Part shown: positions 1-6,288 of the stretch, piece by piece | Position numbering within the stretch: the stretch's first letter is position 1 | Layout of the letters: the number at the start of each line of letters is the position of its first letter | From: an uncultured Prevotella sp. | Lineage (GTDB): Bacteria > Bacteroidota > Bacteroidia > Bacteroidales > Bacteroidaceae | Direction of reading: 5' to 3' | NCBI GenBank assembly: GCA_902477645.1 | Contig: CABSIA010000080.1 | Coordinates: 1 to 13,524, forward strand | Length of the DNA stretch: 13,524 nucleotides | Notes under the pieces: model-generated | What the model was told of the DNA's origin: nothing | What the model saw: the letters and a program-made list of their open reading frames with translations, nothing else | Databases searched by the model: none | Program-made: the position numbers and the translations under genes

Positions 1-98
1 ACTCGCTTCTTGTACTACTTCTCTGTCTATGTAAATCTCTCAAAGATCTCTTTCTCGGTTGCCTGCCGGGAGGCGCTCAAGTGCATCGTTCCCGAAAG
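1..98 (-). other. Probable rRNA operon leader with boxA-like site
   Basis: Read on the minus strand, the bases downstream of the promoter at 105-136 form a leader running off the left edge. It contains GATCTTTGAGAG at 48-37, which resembles the boxA antitermination signal of rRNA operons. This is followed by an ACATAGACAGAGAAGTAG stretch of the sort I associate with Bacteroidales 16S leaders. No open reading frame starts here. The 16S gene itself is not in the window, so the assignment rests on the leader's appearance and my memory of such leaders. It could also be the leader of another strongly expressed RNA. Confidence 0.5.
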
Positions 99-136
99 CG
101 GATGCAAAAGTACTGCTTTTTACCGAACCAGCCAAA
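98..136 (-). promoter_or_regulatory. Strong Bacteroidetes-type promoter, probably for an rRNA operon
   Basis: On the minus strand a -33 element TTTG (136-133) is followed by a 20-base spacer and a -7 element TACTTTTG (112-105), an exact match to TTTG-N(19-20)-TAnnTTTG. The predicted transcript starts near 98. The DNA upstream (137-180) is A/T-rich with phased short A and T runs, as expected for an UP-like element of a strong stable-RNA promoter. The elements are seen directly; the rRNA target is inferred from the leader. Confidence 0.65.
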
Positions 137-182
137 TGTTTTTAAGAGAAATTTAAGATTTAACGCAAAATTATGCGGAATA

Positions 183-196
183 TTGATTTATATCAA
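183..196. promoter_or_regulatory. FNR/CRP-type palindrome TTGATTTATATCAA
   Basis: The sequence reads TTGAT-TTAT-ATCAA, a perfect match to the TTGATnnnnATCAA consensus bound by FNR-type regulators. Its centre is about 91 bases upstream of the predicted start of the minus-strand stable-RNA promoter. No plus-strand gene begins nearby. Bacteroidales encode Crp/Fnr-family regulators, but whether any binds here is unknown. A chance palindrome in A/T-rich DNA is possible. Confidence 0.3.
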
Positions 197-214
197 CAGC
201 AAAGGGCGGTAACG

Positions 215-300
215 GGGGGATAGAGAGGATAGAAATGACAGGTTGGATAGATTGGATAGAGAGGATAGAGAGGATAGAAGATAGATAGATAGATAGAAAG
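215..300. repeat. GATAGA-type low-complexity repeat tract
   Basis: This purine-rich stretch is built from GGATAGA, GAGGATAGA and finally GATA units, ending in four consecutive GATA units near 280-296. It lies upstream of the minus-strand rRNA-type promoter and has no coding potential. Such tracts change length easily by slippage. A weaker relative (GATAGAGAATAATAGAG) occurs between korA and korB near 7318-7336. Confidence 0.7.
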
Positions 301-352
301 GCTGACTGGACAGGCTATTATATAATTAAGGAGGGCGGAAACAGGCTGAGAG

Positions 353-401
353 CGGGGAAATGATATTTGGTTTTATAGAGGAAAGATAAATGCTATCTTT
401 G
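353..401 (+). promoter_or_regulatory. Promoter-like module, copy 1
   Basis: A -7-like element TATCTTTG lies at 394-401, with TTTG at 366-369; the 24-base spacer is longer than the usual 19-21. The TTTG lies inside a 25-base segment (353-377) that recurs at 551-575 with two mismatches. No intact reading frame follows closely, so this may drive a small RNA, a decayed gene or nothing. Confidence 0.3.
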
Positions 402-406
402 TGCAC

Positions 407-525
407 GTCAAGTCCGCATACGATTCTCATAGGCCTAAATTTAAAAGGTAAATATCAGACCTCAAATATACAAAATTGTGACGAAAGAGCACGCTTATAG
501 GACAAGAATTTGTGGCGGACTTGAC
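407..525. repeat. 11-bp inverted repeat pair in gene-free DNA
   Basis: GTCAAGTCCGC at 407-417 is matched by its exact reverse complement at 515-525. The arms are 97 bases apart and the first begins six bases after the copy-1 -7 element. No gene lies between them. They could form the base of an RNA structure or be the ends of a small decayed mobile element; I see no target-site duplication. Confidence 0.45.
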
Positions 526-550
526 ATTTTTATCTCAAAATAATCCAATT

Positions 551-615
551 CGGGGAAATGATATTAGGTTTTTTATCACGACTGGCTTATAATTCGGGAT
601 TTTTATGTAAATTTG
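551..615 (+). promoter_or_regulatory. Promoter-like module, copy 2
   Basis: The segment 551-575 repeats 353-377 with two mismatches. It is again followed by a TAnnTTTGTGCA element (TAAATTTG at 608-615). No clear TTTG sits about 20 bases upstream of it. The predicted transcript would cross the palindrome cluster at 633-711 and reach the short frame at 780. This suggests an ancestral duplication of a promoter region. Confidence 0.3.
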
Positions 616-632
616 TGCAGACAAACAGGACA

Positions 633-711
633 CGTCACCAAGGTGACGGTTGTCAGTCACCATGGTGGCGAATGTTAAGCACGTTGGTGGCGACACCTCG
701 TCACTTTGGTG
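633..711. repeat. Cluster of GTCACC/GGTGAC palindromes
   Basis: Four related dyads lie within 80 bases: CGTCACC-AA-GGTGACG (633-648), the perfect palindrome CACCATGGTG (658-667), GGTG-GCGA-CACC (686-697) and GTCAC-TTT-GGTG (700-711). They fall just upstream of the short frame at 780. They could be operator half-sites, alternative RNA hairpins in a 5' leader, or an interspersed genomic repeat. A 64-codon frame overlaps them but has no recognisable protein features, so I do not call it a gene. Confidence 0.5.
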
Positions 712-779
712 CAAACTCCGCAGAGGCTGCAAATCACAGAATACAAACTTGAGTATAACAATATAATAACTTAAAAATT

Positions 780-890
780 ATGAAGTACGGCGTATACGAA
801 ATCCCTGACCCGAGAGACAAGGAGAAAAAGATAAAACACCTCAGGGTGTGCCAGGGGCAGGTGGTTGGCAAACAGCATACCGCCGTATGA
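780..890 (+). pseudogene. Possible remnant of an HU-related DNA-binding protein
   Basis: ATG at 780 opens a 36-codon frame starting MKYGVYEIPDP and continuing with a lysine/arginine-rich stretch ending near HLRVCQGQVVG, then a stop at 888-890. The start resembles the extended N-terminus of the HU-related proteins common in Bacteroidales, which usually exceed 100 residues and begin with MKY-V-E-P followed by a charged segment. Nothing after residue 31 resembles the HU core in any frame, so the body of the gene appears lost. The assignment rests on memory of family N-termini. It could instead be a genuine short peptide or a chance frame. Confidence 0.3.
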
Positions 891-1063
891 GAAAATTGGC
901 CGGAGATGGAAAAATCGTAAACATTGGTACTCAACAGTCGCCTATATACAAGAAAGGCAATCTGTGACATGTGCCATTATAGCAAAAGAAATAAAAAGCC
1001 AAGAAAGGAAACATTATTTTGCTATATTTTCAATATTTACATATCAGTCTCAAAGAAAAATTA

Positions 1064-1071
1064 TAATTTTG
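1064..1071 (+). promoter_or_regulatory. -7 element for the large helicase gene
   Basis: TAATTTTG matches TAnnTTTG and would start transcription near 1078, giving a leader of about 60 bases before the ATG at 1140. The upstream element is poor: TTTA at 1036-1039 with a 24-base spacer is the best candidate. This site argues that the coding start is 1140, not the earlier in-frame ATG at 924, because the DNA between would be promoter. Confidence 0.4.
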
Positions 1072-1139
1072 CAGAATACAACCTAAAATTATCAGATACA
1101 CCAAGGATTTTATCAGCAATAGCAATAAAACAAAACAGC

Positions 1140-4100
1140 ATGTCCCTCTGGAACAGAATCATAGATACTATCAACGGAACAGGGAATAGCCCGGATTATT
1201 TACAGGAAGTGTCATACGATGCTTCCCGCTATGTTTTCGTAGATGTTGAGGTCGGATTAAAGGATCATAAGATCCACGATATTGGAGCACTCAGGTGGGA
1301 TGGTGCAGTGTATCATTCTGCAAACAAGCGGGAGCTGATGGAATTCTTAATTGATACGGATTTCGTCTGCGGACACAACATCATCAATCATGATGCCAAA
1401 TATCTGTTTGGAGACGTGACATGCAGATTTTTACTCGTTGACACACTGTTTATGTCACCCCTACTTTTTCCAGAACGTCCTTATCATCGTTTGCTGAAGG
1501 ATGACAAGCTGGTGAGCGAACAGATGAACAATCCTGTCAACGACTGTGAGAAGGCTCATGACTTACTGATGGATGAGGTAGCCAAGTGGGAAGAGCTTTC
1601 CGCATCAGCCAAGACAATATTCTCAACCCTGCTTCAAGACCATGATGAGTTCAAGGGGTTCCTCTCCTTCGTCAATGCAAAAGCCGGTAAGAAAGAGACA
1701 TTAGCGGAGTTGATTCGTTCAGAATATACAGGCAAGATTTGCGGACATGCAGATATTGACAGCATGATAAACCGGCATCCCTGTGAACTGGCATACGCAC
1801 TTGCTTTGATTGACACAACAGACCACCGCTCCATCACACCGGCATGGGTGCTGCATAATTATCCGAATGTGGAGAATCTGATACGGCTTCTCCGGCATAC
1901 AGAATGTACAGAAGGTTGTGCTTATTGCAATAAAGACCTTGATGTCCTTGTTAATCTGAAACAGTTTTTCGGCTTTGATAAGTTCCGGACCTACGAAGGC
2001 GAACCGCTACAGGAAAATGCCGCCCGTGCAGCCGTGGAGCATAAATCGTTATTGGCCATCTTCCCTACAGGCGGAGGAAAATCGCTGACATTCCAGTTGC
2101 CGGCCTTGATGGAGGAACGCTCTGTACATGGACTTACTGTTGTAATCTCGCCCTTGCAGTCATTGATGAAAGATCAGGTGGACAACCTGGCTGAAAGAGG
2201 CATTACGGATGCTGTCACCATCAACGGCTTGCTCGATCCTATCAGCCGTTCAGAAGCAATTCAACGAGTGATGGACGGTGATGCCTCGCTATTATATATT
2301 GCTCCGGAGATGCTTCGGTCGAAGACGATAGAGAAGATATTGCTGGCACGCCATGTAGTACGCTTTGTAATAGATGAAGCGCATTGTTTTTCCTCTTGGG
2401 GACAGGACTTCCGGGTAGATTATCTCTACATTGGCAAGTTTATCAGTCAATACCAGAAGAATAAAAAGTGCCGTGAGGCAATACCCGTTTCCTGTTTCAC
2501 CGCCACAGCAAAACAGAAGGTGGTGCAGGACATTTGCGACTATTTCAAACAGACACTCAACCTCGACCTTCAGATTTTTGCATCTTCGGCAACCCGTACT
2601 AATCTGCGATATTCGGTTATCCACGCTGACACGGATGAGGATAAATACATGAAATTGCGTTCATTGATAGCCGAATCATCTTGCCCTACCATTGTATATG
2701 TTTCCCGAACCAAACGCACAAGACAACTGGCAGACAAGCTCACTCGGGACGGACTCAAGGCTTTGCCCTTCAATGGCAAGATGGATGCGGAAGACAAGAT
2801 TGCCAATCAGGAAGCTTTCATGAATGACCGTGTGCGCATCATTGTGGCAACCTCTGCCTTTGGAATGGGGGTTGACAAAAAGGATGTGGGACTGGTAATA
2901 CACTATGACATTTCTGATTCATTAGAGAATTATGTCCAAGAGGCCGGTCGTGCCGGTCGTGACCCGCATCTCGAAGCGCGCTGTTTTGTACTGTATAGCG
3001 ACGCTGACCTTGACAAACATTTTATTCTCCTCAACCAGACAAAACTCAGTATTAGCGAGATACAGCAGGTATGGAAGGCCGTGAAGGACTTGACCAGACA
3101 ACGTATGCGTGCATGCTGCTCTGCTTTGGAAATAGCCAGAAAGGCAGGTTGGGACGACTCAGTATCTGACATTGAGACACGTGTACGGACAGCTTTGGCT
3201 GCATTGGAACAGGCAGGCTACTTAGAGCGTGGAAACAACGTACCACATGTCTATGCCACGGGCATCACCGTGAAGAACATAGATGAAGCCCGCAGACGTA
3301 TCACGGAATCCTTGCTTTTTGAGAATGAGGAGATTGAAAAGGCTGTGCGCATCATAAAATCACTGATATCACAGAAATATATTGCCAAAGCTCAAGACGC
3401 AGAAGCGGAATCGCGCATAGATTATCTGGCAGACATTCTCGGACTGAGCAAGAGCGAGGTTGTCTCCAGCGTAGAGCGTATGCGCCAAGAAGGTATCCTT
3501 GCCGATTCAAAGGACATTTCCGCTTTTCTGAACGATGCAGGAGAATCGGAAAATAAGTCGAAGCGTCTGTTGGAACGGTTCACGAAACTTGAACGTTACA
3601 TTCTCGGACATATATCAGATGCTCCACTTCGCATCTCATACAAGCAACTGAACGACAATGCCCAAAAAGAAGGTGTCGAGACTGCGACAGAAAAAGATAT
3701 CCGCACATTGTTATATTTCTTGACTATCAAAGGCTATACACGCAAGAAAGAGGATGCCGCACGCAATATTGAGTTGATTTGCCAAGTGGATATAGAATCA
3801 ACTCTGAAACGCTTTGAGAAGCGTATGGATATATGCCATTTTACAATTGAATGGCTGTACAGGCAAATATCGCCGACCACAGAGGAAGGGGCAAGGAATA
3901 ATGGTGTCCAGTTCTCCGTGATAGAACTGCTGAATGATTTAAAAAACAATGGAAAAAACTTGTTTAGCACCATACAGGACGTACAATTGGAAGATGTTGA
4001 GGAGGCATTGCTCTACCTGTCAAAGATTGGTGCCCTGAAATTGGAGGGAGGTTTCCTTGTGCTCTATAACGCCATGGATATCCGTCGTATCAAGGATAGC

Positions 4101-5675
4101 AGACTGCGTTATAAACAGGAGGACTACCGTATGCTCAGCGAGTTCTACAAACAGAAGATTCAACAGGTACATATCGTGGGCGAATATGCCAATCTGATGG
4201 TGCGTGACTATAATGCTGCTCTGCAGTATGTACAGGATTACTTCCAGATGGATTACAAGCGGTTTGTTTCGGAATATTTCAAAGAAGAACGCATACGGGA
4301 GATAGAGCGAAATGTTACCCCGGAGAAGTATAAGCATATTTTTGGTATGCTTTCTGCAAAACAGATGGAAATTATCTCCGACAAGGAATCGCGTTGTATC
4401 GTGGTGGCGGCAGGGCCAGGCAGTGGAAAGACGCGAGTCCTGGTACATAAGCTTGCCTCGTTGCTATTGCTCGAAGATGTAAAGCACGAACAGCTGTTGA
4501 TGCTCACTTTCTCACGTGCGGCGGCCATAGAGTTCAAGCAGCGGCTGATGGAGCTTATTGGCAATGCAGCCCATTTTGTCGAGATAAAGACTTTCCATTC
4601 CTATTGTTTTGACCTGCTGGGCAGAATTGGCAATCTCGATGACGCAAAAAATGTGGTGGCGCATGCAGCACAGATGATAGGAGATGGAGAAGTAGAGCCG
4701 AACCGTATTGCCAAGACGGTTTTGGTCATTGACGAGGCACAGGACATGAGTGATGAGGAGTATGCCTTGGTACATGCCTTGATGACAACCAACGAAGAGA
4801 TGCGCGTTATTGCCGTTGGCGATGACGATCAGAATATATTTGAGTTCCGTGGTTCAGACTCCCGTTATATGACTCAGCTACTGAAAGAATCAGAAGGGCG
4901 GTTTGTTGAAATGACAGAGAACTACCGCAGTTCGCGGCATGTGGTCGATTTTGCAAACGCATTTGTGAGTGGAATAAGGGGACGAATGAAGAGTGAACCC
5001 ATCATTTCCATGAATCATAAAGAAGGGTTCGTTAGCATTCACCATCATGTTTCGCATACAATGTACCAGCCTCTTGTAGATAATCTGTTGGCTCACCGTG
5101 GTGAAGGTTCCACTTGCGTGTTGACTCAAACCAATGAAGAGGCTGTCATCCTTGTCGCTTTGTTGCGTAAACACGGGCTGAACAGCAAACTGGTGCAGAG
5201 TATGGACGGTTTCCGGTTCTGGAATATGGCAGAGGTGCGCATGTTCCTCAAGTTGATAAACCGCAGTGTGCATACGCCGATTATCCCCGATGATGTATGG
5301 GAAAATGCAAAACACAAGACCTTTGCCATGTATGCCAATTCGTCGAGCCTTCATTACCTGCAACGGTGTCTCTTGCTGTTTGAACAGACAAATAAAACAA
5401 AGTATCACACCGACTTCAAGGAATTTGTCTTCGAATCGTCGGTCGAGGATTTCTGTGACCTTTCAGGTGCAGACGTGGTGGTCTCTACAATACATAAGGC
5501 CAAAGGACGTGAGTTTGATGATGTCTATATGCTCATCACTAAGCCTCAGCACATTCTTGACGAAGTGCTGCGCCGATATTATGTGGGAGCCACCCGCGCA
5601 AAAGAGCGTTTGTTCATCCATACCGACAGTCCTCTTTTCGACCGTATGCCAGCTGATGAGCATCATGTCTGCTAA
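1140..5675 (+). CDS. DEDDh exonuclease-RecQ-UvrD fusion helicase (interrupted)
   Basis: A predicted DNA repair or recombination motor joining three enzyme modules. Numbering from ATG 1140: residues about 30-150 carry DEDDh exonuclease motifs (D35-x-E37, GHNIINHD at 78-85, H140-x4-D145). Residues about 285-650 are a RecQ-type SF2 helicase: FPTGGGKS around K314, DEAH 412-415, WGQDFR, SCFTATA and QEAGRAGRD. Residues about 1080-1500 are a UvrD-like SF1 helicase: GPGSGKT ending at 1098, DEAQD 1198-1202, QNIFEFRG, ENYRSS and VGATRAKER. The canonical RecQ four-cysteine zinc domain is not evident. ATG 924 is also in frame, but its extra 72 codons look like translated promoter DNA, so 1140 is preferred. 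An in-frame TAA at 5673 ends the chain at 1511 residues while the same frame stays open for another 111 codons, so the gene is probably truncated. All helicase motifs precede the stop. Related large RecQ-annotated proteins occur in Bacteroidales. Confidence 0.88.
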   Translation: MSLWNRIIDTINGTGNSPDYLQEVSYDASRYVFVDVEVGLKDHKIHDIGALRWDGAVYHSANKRELMEFLIDTDFVCGHNIINHDAKYLFGDVTCRFLLVDTLFMSPLLFPERPYHRLLKDDKLVSEQMNNPVNDCEKAHDLLMDEVAKWEELSASAKTIFSTLLQDHDEFKGFLSFVNAKAGKKETLAELIRSEYTGKICGHADIDSMINRHPCELAYALALIDTTDHRSITPAWVLHNYPNVENLIRLLRHTECTEGCAYCNKDLDVLVNLKQFFGFDKFRTYEGEPLQENAARAAVEHKSLLAIFPTGGGKSLTFQLPALMEERSVHGLTVVISPLQSLMKDQVDNLAERGITDAVTINGLLDPISRSEAIQRVMDGDASLLYIAPEMLRSKTIEKILLARHVVRFVIDEAHCFSSWGQDFRVDYLYIGKFISQYQKNKKCREAIPVSCFTATAKQKVVQDICDYFKQTLNLDLQIFASSATRTNLRYSVIHADTDEDKYMKLRSLIAESSCPTIVYVSRTKRTRQLADKLTRDGLKALPFNGKMDAEDKIANQEAFMNDRVRIIVATSAFGMGVDKKDVGLVIHYDISDSLENYVQEAGRAGRDPHLEARCFVLYSDADLDKHFILLNQTKLSISEIQQVWKAVKDLTRQRMRACCSALEIARKAGWDDSVSDIETRVRTALAALEQAGYLERGNNVPHVYATGITVKNIDEARRRITESLLFENEEIEKAVRIIKSLISQKYIAKAQDAEAESRIDYLADILGLSKSEVVSSVERMRQEGILADSKDISAFLNDAGESENKSKRLLERFTKLERYILGHISDAPLRISYKQLNDNAQKEGVETATEKDIRTLLYFLTIKGYTRKKEDAARNIELICQVDIESTLKRFEKRMDICHFTIEWLYRQISPTTEEGARNNGVQFSVIELLNDLKNNGKNLFSTIQDVQLEDVEEALLYLSKIGALKLEGGFLVLYNAMDIRRIKDSRLRYKQEDYRMLSEFYKQKIQQVHIVGEYANLMVRDYNAALQYVQDYFQMDYKRFVSEYFKEERIREIERNVTPEKYKHIFGMLSAKQMEIISDKESRCIVVAAGPGSGKTRVLVHKLASLLLLEDVKHEQLLMLTFSRAAAIEFKQRLMELIGNAAHFVEIKTFHSYCFDLLGRIGNLDDAKNVVAHAAQMIGDGEVEPNRIAKTVLVIDEAQDMSDEEYALVHALMTTNEEMRVIAVGDDDQNIFEFRGSDSRYMTQLLKESEGRFVEMTENYRSSRHVVDFANAFVSGIRGRMKSEPIISMNHKEGFVSIHHHVSHTMYQPLVDNLLAHRGEGSTCVLTQTNEEAVILVALLRKHGLNSKLVQSMDGFRFWNMAEVRMFLKLINRSVHTPIIPDDVWENAKHKTFAMYANSSSLHYLQRCLLLFEQTNKTKYHTDFKEFVFESSVEDFCDLSGADVVVSTIHKAKGREFDDVYMLITKPQHILDEVLRRYYVGATRAKERLFIHTDSPLFDRMPADEHHVC

Positions 5676-5687
5676 CAGCTGTATGAC

Positions 5688-6011
5688 ATGCCCGACGAGA
5701 TTGTTCTACAATTGTCGCACAAGGATGTAAACCTCGGTTTCTTCAAATCGCGAAAGAATAAGATACTTGAACTCAGAGCTGGTCAGAAACTTCGTTTTGA
5801 CAACAACTATCTTTATGACAGTTGCACAGACATGGCCGTTGCCCAATTGTCACAGAAGATGCAAAATGAGTTGCGCCTTTGGGCAGAAAAAGGCTACTCT
5901 GTTGTTTCCGCCACCATCCGTTTTATTGTGGCATGGCGCCCGAAGGATGCACCGCAGGAAGAAAAAGAGCATGCCGTATTGCTCGTAGATTTAATACTTA
6001 AAATACAATAA
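5688..6011 (+). pseudogene. Severed C-terminal part of the fusion helicase
   Basis: This frame (107 codons from ATG 5688) is in the same phase as the helicase gene and is separated from it only by the TAA at 5673-5675 and four sense codons (Q-L-Y-D). Read through, the sequence runs HHVC-stop-QLYDMPDEIVLQLSHKD, and the remainder (LGFFKSRK, ATIRFIVAWRPKD, EHAVLLVDLIL) looks like a compact folded domain that continues the upstream protein. It also looks intact, which suggests a recent CAA-to-TAA change or a sequencing error. If expressed separately it would need re-initiation at 5688, which is only 13 bases past the stop, so translational coupling is conceivable. I do not recognise it as a stand-alone family. 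Confidence 0.75.
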
Positions 6012-6050
6012 GAACTTATTCTTTAATTGTTGAGTGCTGTCTTTCTTATG

Positions 6051-6058
6051 CAAAGATA
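6051..6058 (-). promoter_or_regulatory. Isolated -7-like element facing the helicase 3' end
   Basis: On the minus strand TATCTTTG (6058-6051), followed by CA, matches the Bacteroidetes -7 consensus exactly. No good TTTG lies 19-21 bases upstream. If active it would make RNA antisense to the end of the helicase gene. An isolated 8-base match in A/T-rich DNA may be chance. Confidence 0.2.
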
Positions 6059-6148
6059 CACCTTTTGCCGAAAATCTCACTATCTTGGCACGAATAATAT
6101 TATATTATCGAATTAGGACATCTACTTTCTGAAGTAAATTATAAAAGG

Positions 6149-6243
6149 GTGTTAAAGGACGCTAAGGAGTTAAGCCAATACCTTGTACAGCAAACAAAAC
6201 ACCTACAAGACATCAGACTTAACTCCTCGGCTCCCTTTAACTC
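6149..6243. terminator. Long imperfect inverted repeat between convergent genes
   Basis: Arms 6149-6176 and 6216-6243 pair at 22 of 28 positions, with uninterrupted 8-bp (GTTAAAGG/CCTTTAAC) and 10-bp blocks and a loop of 39 bases. On the minus strand the second arm is followed by CCTTTTATAATTT, so it could end korB transcription. On the plus strand no T-run follows. The GTTAAAGG/GGAGTTAAG wording looks like an interspersed intergenic repeat, which is an alternative reading. Confidence 0.5.
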
Positions 6244-6288
6244 ATTAACTCCCAAGCAAATAGAGTTCCCAAAAAAATGAGAAACCAG

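Larger units (their letters stand above)
6012..6288. other. Convergent intergenic region without a gene
   Basis: These 277 bases separate the 3' ends of the helicase (plus strand) and korB (minus strand). They are A/T-rich, carry no convincing reading frame and hold a minus-strand promoter-like element and a long imperfect inverted repeat, listed separately. Confidence 0.7.

Noticed and set aside
407..525. Complete insertion sequence bounded by the 11-bp inverted repeats
   Set aside because: Only 97 bases lie between the arms, with no transposase frame and no flanking target-site duplication.
558..752. 64-codon plus-strand frame across the palindrome cluster
   Set aside because: Its sequence is explained by the GTCACC/GGTGAC repeats and promoter DNA. 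It has no recognisable domain and no better claim than the overlapping minus-strand frame.
924..1139. N-terminal extension of the helicase from ATG 924
   Set aside because: The extra 72 codons have no domain-like character, overlap a TAATTTTG promoter element at 1064-1071, and the recognisable protein begins at MSLWNRIID (1140).
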